Shown: piece after piece, positions 49,028 through 57,608 of the stretch
How the letters are laid out: each line of letters opens with the position of its first letter
Numbering within the stretch: the first letter of the stretch is position 1
From: CAZEHO01 sp964511945
Lineage (GTDB): Bacteria > Actinomycetota > Acidimicrobiia > Spongiisociales > UBA11373
Assembly: GCA_964511945.1 (NCBI GenBank)
Contig: CAZEHO010000006.1
Location: forward strand, 1 to 64,000
Direction of reading: 5' to 3'
Length of the DNA: 64,000 nt
Program-made: the position numbers and the translations under genes
The notes under the pieces: model-generated
Seen by the model: the letters and a program-made list of their open reading frames with translations, nothing else
Told to the model about the DNA's origin: nothing
The model's database searches: none

Positions 49028-49978
49028 TCATCCGTCGGATCGATCTCCCGGCGCCGTGGAAGCGGCATCGGCGATGACCCGTTCCAGTAGATCTGCCCAG
49101 CGTTCCCGCGGCTCCCACCCCAGCTCCTCGCGGGCCGGGGAGATGTCGTAGATCGAAGCCCGCGGATCTGTTTCATAGAGCTCGGGTTCCCTCAACTCGG
49201 GGGTGACTCCGAACTCCCGTTGGACCACATCGAGCGTCGCAAGCGAGCTGTAGGTATCGGCAGCGGCGACGTTGAAGACATCGAAGGGCCGGCCGTCTGC
49301 CTCGAGCGCTCTCCGGAAACACCGCGCCGCGTCCGCCGGTGCGACGAAGGCCCGGGAGCCCGGGATGATCTCGGACAGGGTGACCCATGACGGGTCCGAC
49401 GCCGGTGGTGGCGGCGGAGCACCGTCGGTGCCGGCAGTCGTGAGGGCGATGTCGTAGGCGATCTCCGCCTGCATCACGAGGGTGGGACGGAGGCAGCGGA
49501 CCTGCATGGAACTGCGGCGCGCAAACCCTCGTGCGATCACCTCGCCGGCCTGTTTGCTGAGGCCGTACGCGGTCGCCGGCGCCGCGAGATGATTCACATC
49601 CACCGGCAGGTATTGCGGCGGGTTCCCCGGGCTGATGTTGTAGGCGGCGACGCTCGAACAGACCACCGTGCGCCGGACCTGCGCGGCCTCTGCCGCCTCG
49701 AGCACGTTCCACAGGCCCTGGGTGTTCGTTTCGAAGAACTGCTGCTCGGTGGCTTCGACCGCTGCGTCGAGCGCCGCCAGATGGACGACGGCGTCATGGC
49801 CGGCGACGGCGGCGGCAACGGCTGCGGCGTCGAGGATGTCGGCGGCGAAATGCGGCACGTCCATCCCCGGCGGTTCGACGTCGAGAATCGACACCCGGCA
49901 GTGGTCGAGCAGCTCTTCGACCACGAACCGGCCCAGCTGGCCGCTGCCGCCGGTGACCAGGACCCTGTCGAATCTCAT
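49028..49978 (-). CDS. NAD-dependent epimerase/dehydratase (extended SDR)
   Basis: The 316-residue Rossmann protein has LVTGGSGQLGRFV at the N-terminus, VVCSSVAAYN with the catalytic Ser region, and TAYGLSKQAG with YxxxK. It belongs to the extended SDR family. Substrate unknown. Its ATG overlaps the molybdenum hydroxylase large-subunit stop (ATGA), so it is the last gene of that operon. Confidence 0.85.
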   Translation of the reverse strand: MRFDRVLVTGGSGQLGRFVVEELLDHCRVSILDVEPPGMDVPHFAADILDAAAVAAAVAGHDAVVHLAALDAAVEATEQQFFETNTQGLWNVLEAAEAAQVRRTVVCSSVAAYNISPGNPPQYLPVDVNHLAAPATAYGLSKQAGEVIARGFARRSSMQVRCLRPTLVMQAEIAYDIALTTAGTDGAPPPPPASDPSWVTLSEIIPGSRAFVAPADAARCFRRALEADGRPFDVFNVAAADTYSSLATLDVVQREFGVTPELREPELYETDPRASIYDISPAREELGWEPRERWADLLERVIADAASTAPGDRSDG

Positions 49979-52296
49979 GGCACGGTCGGCGGGAGGGTTC
50001 CCAGCGCCACCAGGAACCGCTCGGGCGTCATCGGGACATCCAGCCAGACGCCGGCGGCGTTGTACACGGCCTGTGCAATCGCCGGGATCGGGGCGCAGGC
50101 CGGAGCCTCGCCGGCGCTCTTGGCTCCGAAAGGTCCGACGGGGTCGTACGACTCACAGAAGATCACGGTGGGGTCGATCGGGAAGTCTGGGGCTCGCATC
50201 ACCTTGTAGTCCAGGAACCCCGGGTTGAGGATGCGGCCGGTGTCCGGGTCGTGTGCCAGCCCTTCGCTGAGGGCATAGCCCGAACCCATGATTGCCCCGC
50301 CGATCACCTGGTTCTCCAGCACCTTCGGGTTGAGTACGGTGCCGCTGTCCTGGGTGGCCACCAGGTCGATGAGGCGGATGGCTCCAGTTTCCATGTCCAC
50401 CTCCACTTCGACGAAGTGGGCTGCGAAATTGCGGGCGTAGGTGAAACCGGGCGGCATCGGCGAGGTGGTTCGGCCCACAACGGTAGGGAACGAGAACGAG
50501 TCGGGGAGGTGCGTGGTCAACACCTCGGTGAAGCTCATCGACAGCGCCGGGTCGGTCACCGATCGGACGGCTCCGTTCTCAACGATGAGCCCGCCGGGGT
50601 CCACCCCGAGGTGCTGCGCAGCTGCGTCGACCAGTTGACGTCGGGCATCGACAGCGGCGTCGTGAGTGGCGAAGCCGGTCCGGAATGCCGTGTTCGACGC
50701 GATCGACCCGTGGTTCGGTGGGCAGATGTCGGTGTCGCCGGCTTCGACTCGGATCCGGTCGACCGGCAGTGCGAGCACCTCGGCGACGATTTGCGCCTGG
50801 GTGGTCTCACTGCCCTGGCCCTGGCGGCCCATGGAACATGCCAGGCTCACGCTGCCGTCGGAGTGCATACGCACCAGCGCTGAGGCCGGGTACTCGTCTT
50901 CGGTTCCGCAGCAGTGCACGCCTGTGGCGACTCCGACCCCGCGGCGCCTAGGTCCATCCACCGATGTCGGGGTACCCCACCCGGCCCACCGCTGCTCCCA
51001 GCCGAACGCCTCCGCTCCCCGGACCAGGCACTCTCCGAGTGCTTCGCTCGAGAGGAGCCCGGGTTCCGGCCATCCCTCTGGCAGGTGGGCGGGGGGTTGG
51101 GGCGCTTCGTCGCGCTTGCCGGCGGCACGGAGTGGTTCTCCCACCCGGAGGTGATTGCGGAGCCGGAAGCTGAGTGGGTCCTCGTCGATCTCGATCGCCG
51201 CGAGATCCAGCAGGCGTTCGACGAAGGCGCCGAGAGTCACGTCACCGACGCCGCGCATGCATCCGGCGGTCAGGTTGTTGGTCGACACCCCCTGTATCGC
51301 ATAGCGCCCTGCGCTGCACGCGCCCCAGGTATCGACGACGAGGAACCCGACGTCGGGCTTCATCCCGTAGCCGCCGTTGTCGTGGACATGGGAGACGTCG
51401 ATGAACGTGACGGTGCCATCGCGGTTGACTCCGAGGCGGCCGCGGGAACGCTCCCGGTGGCGCCGCTTCACGCCGGCGAAGCACTCCTCCGGGTCGAGTT
51501 CGATTCGCACCGGACGTCCTGTCTTGCGGGCCAGGAGCACGGTGATCATCTGCATCGCACCGATCCACCACAGGCCGAACGAGGACCCCGTCGGATGGGC
51601 GATCACGCGGACGTCGGCGAGCGGGATTCCGATCACGGCCGCTATGGCTTCACGCATCTCCGACGGAGTTTGTGTCGAGGTCCACACCGTGACCCGATCG
51701 CCCTCCCAATCGGCGATGCAGGCGTTGCGCCCGATCGGGGCGTGGGCCTGTCCATCGAACGACATGTCCGCCTCGACGATGCAATCGGCGGCGGCCTCTG
51801 CCCCCTCGAAGTCGCCCCACTCCACCTCCATCGGCGGCCGGGCGTTTCCCTCTGGGCGGACCTGCGGCGATTCCGCCGTCAATGCGTCGAGCGGTTCGAA
51901 GACGGCCGGCAGGGGCTCGTAGTCGACCTCGATCAACTTCAGCGCTTCGGCGGCGATGTCCGGAGAGACGGCGGCCACCGCCGCGATCTCGTCGCCGACG
52001 AATCGAACGACATCGTCGAGGATGCGGCCCTCGTGGTTGTGCCAGCAGTTCTTCCACGGCCCGGTCGGGGCGTCCCGGTGGGTGACGACGCCGAGGACGC
52101 CCGGCAGCGCTTCGGCTCGTGTGGTGTCGATGCGGGTGATGGCGGCGTGGGCGTGAGGGCTTCGCAGGATCTTGCCGTGCACCATGTCCGGGACTGCAAC
52201 GTCGACCCCGAAACGGAGGATGCCGGCGACCTTGGCGACGGCGTCTGCGATGGGGACCGCGGTACCGACCACGTTGAGGGATGGCCGCTCAGTCAT
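49975..52296 (-). CDS. Molybdenum hydroxylase, large (MoCo) subunit
   Basis: The 773-residue catalytic subunit of the xanthine dehydrogenase/CO dehydrogenase family binds molybdopterin cytosine dinucleotide and hydroxylates its substrate with water. Recognisable parts: N-terminal VPDMVHGKILRSPHAHAAI, VGDEIAAVAA, the second domain with GRQGQGSETTQAQIVAEVL and the final VGPFGAKSAGEAPACAPIPAI with the active-site Glu. The usual GGGFG loop is here TGSSFGLWWIG, and the P-x-R-G loop is GCMRGVG. GTG/ATG choice: ATG 52296 overlaps the small-subunit gene by 8 bp. The nearby ureide-type genes suggest a purine or related N-heterocycle as substrate (inference). Confidence 0.9.
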   Translation of the reverse strand: MTERPSLNVVGTAVPIADAVAKVAGILRFGVDVAVPDMVHGKILRSPHAHAAITRIDTTRAEALPGVLGVVTHRDAPTGPWKNCWHNHEGRILDDVVRFVGDEIAAVAAVSPDIAAEALKLIEVDYEPLPAVFEPLDALTAESPQVRPEGNARPPMEVEWGDFEGAEAAADCIVEADMSFDGQAHAPIGRNACIADWEGDRVTVWTSTQTPSEMREAIAAVIGIPLADVRVIAHPTGSSFGLWWIGAMQMITVLLARKTGRPVRIELDPEECFAGVKRRHRERSRGRLGVNRDGTVTFIDVSHVHDNGGYGMKPDVGFLVVDTWGACSAGRYAIQGVSTNNLTAGCMRGVGDVTLGAFVERLLDLAAIEIDEDPLSFRLRNHLRVGEPLRAAGKRDEAPQPPAHLPEGWPEPGLLSSEALGECLVRGAEAFGWEQRWAGWGTPTSVDGPRRRGVGVATGVHCCGTEDEYPASALVRMHSDGSVSLACSMGRQGQGSETTQAQIVAEVLALPVDRIRVEAGDTDICPPNHGSIASNTAFRTGFATHDAAVDARRQLVDAAAQHLGVDPGGLIVENGAVRSVTDPALSMSFTEVLTTHLPDSFSFPTVVGRTTSPMPPGFTYARNFAAHFVEVEVDMETGAIRLIDLVATQDSGTVLNPKVLENQVIGGAIMGSGYALSEGLAHDPDTGRILNPGFLDYKVMRAPDFPIDPTVIFCESYDPVGPFGAKSAGEAPACAPIPAIAQAVYNAAGVWLDVPMTPERFLVALGTLPPTVP

Positions 52297-52774
52297 CGGG
52301 TCCCGTTCCGGCGAGGACTTCGGCGGCCCGCAGCACGGATCGCACGATGTTGGGGTAGGTGCCGCAGCGACAGATGTTGCCGGCGATCGACGCGGCAACC
52401 TCGTCCGGCGACGGTTCCGGCTCGGAGTCGAGCAGCGCCTTTGCGGCCATGATGAACCCCGGAGTGCAGAAACTGCACTGGAACCCGTGCTCGTCGATGA
52501 AGGCCTGCTGCAGGGGATGGAGACGGCCCGGGGTGCCGAGGCCTTCGATCGTCAGGACCTCGGATCCTTGCGCCCGGACCGCGAGCATCAGGCATGACGC
52601 CACCGGGGCGCCGCCGACGAGGATGGTGCACGCGCCGCACTCACCCTCTTCGCACGAGAGCCGCACTCCGTGGAGTCCGAGGCGACGGTTGAGCACGTCA
52701 CCGAGCGTTTCGTGGGCTTCGATCTCCAGGCGGTGATCCGTGCCGTTGACGTGCAGTTCGATCTCAATGGTCAC
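52289..52774 (-). CDS. Molybdenum hydroxylase, 2Fe-2S small subunit
   Basis: The 161-residue subunit carries two [2Fe-2S] clusters: the plant-type site SCEEGECGACTI with a further Cys in ASCLML, and the C-terminal site QCSFCTPGFI with NICRCGTYPNI. It passes electrons from the molybdenum centre to the FAD subunit. It overlaps both neighbours by 4-8 bp. Confidence 0.94.
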   Translation of the reverse strand: MTIEIELHVNGTDHRLEIEAHETLGDVLNRRLGLHGVRLSCEEGECGACTILVGGAPVASCLMLAVRAQGSEVLTIEGLGTPGRLHPLQQAFIDEHGFQCSFCTPGFIMAAKALLDSEPEPSPDEVAASIAGNICRCGTYPNIVRSVLRAAEVLAGTGPDD

Positions 52775-53646
52775 GCTGCGAGGCTCCTTGCGGTTCCGCT
52801 CACCGCGCGGCGAGTCAAAACACCGGCCGTGTGAGTCCGGTAGGCGGCGCCGGCGCGAACATCGGAGATCGAGTTGGTATCCGCGGCCGCCGCTGCGCCG
52901 ACCTGGTCGAGCAGGTCGCCGGTGACTTCTCCGATGCCGGTTCCCTCGAGCAGCGCCTCGGCGGGTTGTGAGCGCACCGGGGTAGGGGCGACCGCTCCCA
53001 GCACCACCCGGGCGGAGGTGATGAGTCCGGCATCATCGGTGTCGAGGCGGCAGGCCACCCCTGCCAGTGCGATGTCGACCGACGATCTCACCATTCGCTC
53101 GTAGGTACACCCCGAACGATCTGCCGGCATGGGAACGGTGACGTGAGTGAGGATCTCGTCGCCGGCCAGGGCGGTGGCCTTCGGGCCGACGAAGAGGGAT
53201 TCGAGCGGGAGGGTGCGGGCACCGGTGGGGGAGCGCAGCGTCACCCCGGCATCGAGGGCGATGAGCGGCGGCGAGTAGTCGGCCGAGGGGACGGCGTGGC
53301 ACAGGTTTCCGCCGAGAGTGGCCATGGTGCGGACCTGGGGAGTGGCGAACCGCTCCGCCAGGGCCGAGAGCACCGGCAACGAGGCCCGCAGGCCGGGATG
53401 GGTTTCGAGCGTCGCGATGGTGGTCATCGCACCGATCGTCACCGACTCGCCGTTGATGTCGATGGAGTGCAACTCGTCGAGGCCGGAGAGGTCGATGCAG
53501 GCGCCGACTTCGATGCTGCCGCGGCGCCATTGCAGCAGGAGGTCGGTTCCCCCGGCCCAGAACACCGCGCCGCTGCCGAGTTCGGCCTTCAGGACGGCTG
53601 CCTCCTGCGCCGAGTTGGGACGCAGGTATCGGAAGCTTCGAGCCAC
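52771..53646 (-). CDS. Molybdenum hydroxylase, FAD subunit
   Basis: The 291-residue FAD-binding subunit has VFWAGGTDLLLQW (pyrophosphate contact), TIGAMTTIATLE and ATLGGNLCHAVPSADYSP, all family motifs. It delivers electrons to NAD or another acceptor. The start is GTG 53646 with GGTGGAG eight bases upstream; the GTG at 53655 is too close to that site, and the ATG at 53745 includes non-conserved sequence. First gene of the FAD-FeS-MoCo-SDR operon. Confidence 0.9.
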   Translation of the reverse strand: MARSFRYLRPNSAQEAAVLKAELGSGAVFWAGGTDLLLQWRRGSIEVGACIDLSGLDELHSIDINGESVTIGAMTTIATLETHPGLRASLPVLSALAERFATPQVRTMATLGGNLCHAVPSADYSPPLIALDAGVTLRSPTGARTLPLESLFVGPKATALAGDEILTHVTVPMPADRSGCTYERMVRSSVDIALAGVACRLDTDDAGLITSARVVLGAVAPTPVRSQPAEALLEGTGIGEVTGDLLDQVGAAAAADTNSISDVRAGAAYRTHTAGVLTRRAVSGTARSLAA

Positions 53647-53689
53647 GTCGATCACTCCACCGCCCGGGTTGTTGCACCGGAGGCATCGC

Positions 53690-53720
53690 AAGAATACAAT
53701 ATCTTTGTGCTGAATACAAT
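53690..53720 (-). promoter_or_regulatory. Promoter and direct repeats between the hydroxylase operon and the Lrp gene
   Basis: GAATACAAT occurs at 53692-53700 and 53712-53720, 20 bp apart, about two helical turns. On the minus strand the same bases form TTGTAT-17 bp-TATTCT, a sigma-70-like promoter for the hydroxylase operon. Overlap of repeats with promoter suggests control by the adjacent Lrp/AsnC regulator. Confidence 0.55.
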
Positions 53721-53794
53721 TAGCCGCAAATTCTGAGTGCAGCAATAACCATGTGCGGAACAGATTTGCGAGAACCTGGTGTTGGGAGCCTCTG

Positions 53795-54301
53795 ATGCGG
53801 CGGCCGTTGGACGAGCTGGATATCGGGATCCTCCGTCATCTCGAACGCGACGGGCGCCGTTCCTATTCGGAGATCGCCGAGGATCTGGGGGTCGCGGTGT
53901 CGACCGTCAGCGCGCGGGTTGCCAAGCTCGTCGATACCGGCGTGGTTCGGGTGGCCGCCTTGATCAACCCCCATGGGGTCGGGTTCGAGGCTGCCGCCAC
54001 CCTGCTGTTCGATATTGAACCCAACCACTTCGACGAGACGGTCGAACGGATCATCGGCCTGCCCGAGGTTGACTACGCCTCGATGACCACCGGCACCTAC
54101 AACCTGGTTGTGGATGTGTTCTGCCGTGATGCCGAGCACCTTGCCGAACTGGTCACCGAGCGGCTCCACGTCCTGCCCGGTGTCGGAGACATCAATGTCG
54201 CCTACCAGTTGCGCAGGTACCCGGTCCAGATGCAGCGGGTGGACCTCATCGAGCTCGGCAACGGGAGGCCTCAGTCGGAGGAGCGGGCCGAGGCGGGCTG
54301 A
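53795..54301 (+). CDS. Lrp/AsnC-family transcriptional regulator
   Basis: The 168-residue regulator has an N-terminal helix-turn-helix (LDELDIGILRHLERDGRRSY, EIAEDLGVAVSTVSARVAKL) and the RAM ligand-binding domain (VDYASMTTGTYNLVVDVFC, the conserved G-x-Y-D/N-L pattern). Family members sense amino acids or related nitrogen compounds. It lies between two divergent operons and heads the right-hand one. ATG 53795 is preferred over the upstream ATG because it begins the conserved domain and follows GGGAGCC. Confidence 0.9.
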   Translation: MRRPLDELDIGILRHLERDGRRSYSEIAEDLGVAVSTVSARVAKLVDTGVVRVAALINPHGVGFEAAATLLFDIEPNHFDETVERIIGLPEVDYASMTTGTYNLVVDVFCRDAEHLAELVTERLHVLPGVGDINVAYQLRRYPVQMQRVDLIELGNGRPQSEERAEAG

Positions 54302-54347
54302 CCCGGCGCCACCAAGCCCAACGATCGAACACGGCCAAGGAGAACGA

Positions 54348-55400
54348 ATGATCACCGGGGGATTGAAGGGCCGGGACTTCATCACTCTGCGCGATTTCAC
54401 CCGGGCCGAAATCGACACGATGCTCGATGTTGCGCTGCGGCTGAAGGAGGAGAAGGCGATGCGGTGCGATCACACCGACTTGCTGGCGACCCGCACCCTC
54501 CACATGATGTTTTTCAACCCGTCGCTGCGGACCCGGAACAGCTTCGAGGCCGGGATCTTCGAACTCGGCGGTCACGCCCACTTCCTGGAGCCCGCCGCCA
54601 CCCGGATCCCGGCGCTGGAGGGGGAGGAGGCGGCCTACGTCACCGAACGGATCTCGGACGTCGCCCGGGTGCTGTCGCGGATGGGGGACGCCATTGCCAT
54701 CCGCATCCTCGGAGACGTGATCGGCTGGGAGTACGACAAGGGTCTTCGCATCATCCAAGAATTCGCCCGCTGGGCGGAGGTGCCGGTCATCAATATGGAG
54801 GAGCACATCTACCACCCCTGCCAGGGGCTGGCCGACATCATGACCCTGCGGGAGCTGTACGGCCCGGACCTGCGAGGCCACAAGCTGGGGGTGAGCTGGG
54901 CCTACTCACCCAGTACCAAGAAACCGGTCGCTCCCCATCACGATTTCATGTACTCCGCCAGCCTGTACGGGGCCGACATCGTGTTCGCTCACCCGCCGGA
55001 GATGCGAATCGATCGGGATGTCGAAGCCGCCATCGCGGCCAACGCGGAACTCAGTGGCGGGTCGTACACCGTGGTCGACTCGATGGAGGAAGCGGCCGCC
55101 GACGCCGACGTGCTGTACGCCAAGAACTACGTGGCGCTCGACCTGCTGCCGCCCGATTCACCGGAGCCGCGCCACGAGGACATGGCGGCGCTGTTTGAGA
55201 ACTATCGGGACTGGACCGCCGATGAGCGGCGCATGAAGCTGGCCAAGCCGGACGCTCGATACATGCATTGCCTGCCTTGCGATCGTGGCTACGAAGTCGC
55301 CGACGAGGTGCTCGACGGCCCGTGGGGAGTGACCGCATTCGACGAAGCCGAGAACCGGCTGCACGCCCAGAAGGGGATGATGGCCTGCCTCATCCCATGA
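54348..55400 (+). CDS. Aspartate/ornithine carbamoyltransferase superfamily (YgeW-like)
   Basis: The 350-residue enzyme transfers a carbamoyl group, or works in reverse by phosphorolysis. Carbamoyl-phosphate motif NPSLRTRNSFEAG is near residue 57 (SxRTR kept). HPCQGLADIMTL lies near residue 153 and MHCLPCDRGYEV near 306. Length and the HPCQ...HCLPCDR set resemble knotted carbamoyltransferases such as YgeW and N-acetylornithine-type enzymes rather than OTC proper. In a hydroxylase/ureohydrolase setting it could act in ureide or oxamate catabolism (inference). Confidence 0.85.
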   Translation: MITGGLKGRDFITLRDFTRAEIDTMLDVALRLKEEKAMRCDHTDLLATRTLHMMFFNPSLRTRNSFEAGIFELGGHAHFLEPAATRIPALEGEEAAYVTERISDVARVLSRMGDAIAIRILGDVIGWEYDKGLRIIQEFARWAEVPVINMEEHIYHPCQGLADIMTLRELYGPDLRGHKLGVSWAYSPSTKKPVAPHHDFMYSASLYGADIVFAHPPEMRIDRDVEAAIAANAELSGGSYTVVDSMEEAAADADVLYAKNYVALDLLPPDSPEPRHEDMAALFENYRDWTADERRMKLAKPDARYMHCLPCDRGYEVADEVLDGPWGVTAFDEAENRLHAQKGMMACLIP

Positions 55401-55422
55401 CCGCGAAGGAGCGGAGACTGCC

Positions 55423-56469
55423 GTGACGTATCCGAATTGGGGAACCATCAAGGGCGAGTTCTTCGACGACGTCGACGTGCCGATGATCGATGACACGACC
55501 CCCACCTTCATGCGGCGCCCTCTCGCACGGACGCCGGAGGATCTGCAGGGAGCCGACGCGGTCATCATCGGCAGTGCCTACACCGCGGGCACCGGGGACA
55601 TCCTGTGGGGGGTGCCCCGGTCGGAATGGGCGGCCGCATCCCAGCGGGTCCGCCAGCAATCCGCCCGCTACCCCTCCGGCTACGTGCAGGATTTCGATCT
55701 CGATGTCTTCGAGCATCTCAACGTCGTCGACTACGGCGACGCCGAATTGACCACAGATGCCGGGGCTACCGACTTCGACACCGTCATGACCGCCCAGCAG
55801 GCCGTCGAAGCCAAGGTCAACGACGTGCTCGATGCCGGCGCCGTGCCGATTGTGCTCTCCCAGAACTCGCCTTGTGGGTCGTACGCCATCGCCAAGCCGA
55901 TTGCCGAACGCACCGCCGGCACCGTCGGCGTCGTCAGCCTCGACACCCATTGGGACATCCAACCACTCGACAAGGACACCGGGGATCCGCGGGTGGCCGG
56001 GGCCGGCAACTGGAAATCGAAGATGTATGAGAACCACCCCAACATGCCCGTCCCCAACCTGGTCGAGATCGGGGAGCGGGGCATGATCGAGGACAAGGAG
56101 CGTGTCCGAACGTTTCTCGACGCCGGTGCCCACTTCTATCCGATGTGGACGGTGCGCCGGATCGGCATCGAAGCCCTGTGCGAGCAACTCGACCCTGCCT
56201 ACGAAGGCACCAATGCGGTCTACGTCCACTTCGACATGGATGTGCTCGGTGGAGCCGGCCCGGCCCCGGGGGACCTCCTCGGCATGCTGGCCGAACCGAT
56301 CGGCATGACCGACTACGAGGTCATCCGGATCGCCCACGAGGTCGGGAAACGAGGATTCGCCGGGCTGTCGTTCATCTGCATCTCGCCGGGTTCCGAGGTG
56401 GTGTACCGCACGATCGTCTATGTGGTCATGTACCTGCTGGCCGGCAAAGCCATCGCCGAAGGAGCGTGA
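55423..56469 (+). CDS. Ureohydrolase (arginase/agmatinase)-fold protein with altered metal site
   Basis: The 348-residue protein matches the arginase/agmatinase/formimidoylglutamase superfamily. The DxHxD motif (SLDTHWD near residue 172) and a SxDxD-like HFDMDVLGGAGP near 270 are present. The first metal-binding motif, normally GGDHS, is LSQNSPCGS near residue 145, lacking the His and Asp ligands. The second motif tail also lacks the usual DP (APGD). It may hold one metal or act differently. GTG start 22 bp after the carbamoyltransferase stop. Confidence 0.82.
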   Translation: MTYPNWGTIKGEFFDDVDVPMIDDTTPTFMRRPLARTPEDLQGADAVIIGSAYTAGTGDILWGVPRSEWAAASQRVRQQSARYPSGYVQDFDLDVFEHLNVVDYGDAELTTDAGATDFDTVMTAQQAVEAKVNDVLDAGAVPIVLSQNSPCGSYAIAKPIAERTAGTVGVVSLDTHWDIQPLDKDTGDPRVAGAGNWKSKMYENHPNMPVPNLVEIGERGMIEDKERVRTFLDAGAHFYPMWTVRRIGIEALCEQLDPAYEGTNAVYVHFDMDVLGGAGPAPGDLLGMLAEPIGMTDYEVIRIAHEVGKRGFAGLSFICISPGSEVVYRTIVYVVMYLLAGKAIAEGA

Positions 56470-56470
56470 G

Positions 56471-57274
56471 ATGACCGACACGTTTTGGCCGGACGGCATC
56501 CGATCGGCTGTCGCGCTCACGTTCGATCTTGACATCGAGACCCCGTTTGTCGGCGAGGATCCGTCGGTGGTGTCGCGGCCCGGCTTCCTCTCCCAAGCCC
56601 ACTACGCGCCGAAGGTGGCGGTTCCGCTGATCCTCGAGATGCTCGAGCGGTTGAAGGTCGCGGCAACGTTCTTCATCCCGGGCAGGTCGGCCGAGGACTT
56701 CCCGGACGCTGTTCGGATGATCGCCGATGCCGGGCATGAGGTTGCGGCCCACGGTTACGCCCACGTGGCACCGTCGGGTCTGAGCCGGGAGGAGGAAGAG
56801 GACCACCTGGAGCGCACCCTGCGCGTCCTGCGTGGGCTCGGGGCCGAGGTCGATGGATACAGGGCGCCGTTCTTTGAGGCGAGCGTCAACACCGTCGACC
56901 TGCTGGCGAAGCACGGGCTCCTGTACGCCAGCGGGATGATGGACGACATCAGGCCGTACCGGTATCCCGGCACCGAGGTCATCGAACTGCCCTCACAATG
57001 GCTGATGGATGACTGGTCGGTGTTCGGTCACGGATCGGACGATGGTCTGGCACGGATCGTTCCGGCGGTCCAGGTGCGCCAGGTGTGGATCGAGGAGTTC
57101 CGAGCGCTGCACCGCCTCGGCGGTCTGATGGTTCTGACCATGCACCCCCAGGTGATCGGGCGGCCCGCCCGGCTCGAGATGCTCGCGGACCTGATCTCGG
57201 AGATGAGGCAGCACGAGGGCGTGTGGATCACCGACTGCCGCACGATCGCCGAGCATGCTGCAGCCGTGGTGTGA
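56471..57274 (+). CDS. NodB/PuuE-type polysaccharide deacetylase family protein
   Basis: The 267-residue carbohydrate esterase 4 fold has TFDLDIE (motif 1 Asp), HGYAH (motif 2, HxxxH metal ligands), and YRAPFFEAS (motif 3). LTMHPQVIGRPARLEML near the C-terminus (motif 5 His) matches the PuuE-like subgroup, which includes metal-independent or metal-dependent allantoinases. ATG 56471 lies 1 bp after the upstream stop. In this cluster a ring-opening ureide hydrolase is the best guess (inference). Confidence 0.82.
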   Translation: MTDTFWPDGIRSAVALTFDLDIETPFVGEDPSVVSRPGFLSQAHYAPKVAVPLILEMLERLKVAATFFIPGRSAEDFPDAVRMIADAGHEVAAHGYAHVAPSGLSREEEEDHLERTLRVLRGLGAEVDGYRAPFFEASVNTVDLLAKHGLLYASGMMDDIRPYRYPGTEVIELPSQWLMDDWSVFGHGSDDGLARIVPAVQVRQVWIEEFRALHRLGGLMVLTMHPQVIGRPARLEMLADLISEMRQHEGVWITDCRTIAEHAAAVV

Positions 57275-57310
57275 TCGGGAGTCGGCCGGACCGCCCCGCG
57301 TACTGGCAGG

Positions 57311-57595
57311 ATGATGATTGAGATCAAGGGTGAGGGTGGCGAGTCGATCCTGTTCGACGGTGCATCGGTGGCCAAGTTCCGCCACAACGGGATGCAGGAG
57401 GTCGCCCGCAACCCGGTGAGCACGTACCGGGAAGTGCGGGTCAAGTCGAAGAAGATGAAGAAGCGTGACGTCGAGCAGCGCTACGACGTACTGCTGGCCT
57501 GCTCGGCGATCTTCTCGCTGACCATCCCGGAGTCGGAGAGGCCGAAACTGGACGAACTCGTCGCCGAGTTGGAGCGTCTCGCGGCAGGCTCGTAA
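57311..57595 (+). CDS. Small conserved protein, unknown function
   Basis: This 94-residue, charged cytoplasmic protein has GGESILFDGASVAKFRHNG near the N-terminus and a Lys-rich centre (VKSKKMKKRDVEQ). A C-terminal amphipathic helix (LDELVAELERLAAG) follows. No family is recognised. It is convergent with the TetR gene and may be the last gene of the preceding operon, 36 bp after the deacetylase. Confidence 0.6.
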   Translation: MMIEIKGEGGESILFDGASVAKFRHNGMQEVARNPVSTYREVRVKSKKMKKRDVEQRYDVLLACSAIFSLTIPESERPKLDELVAELERLAAGS

Positions 57596-57608
57596 CCGTC
57601 GCCGACCT

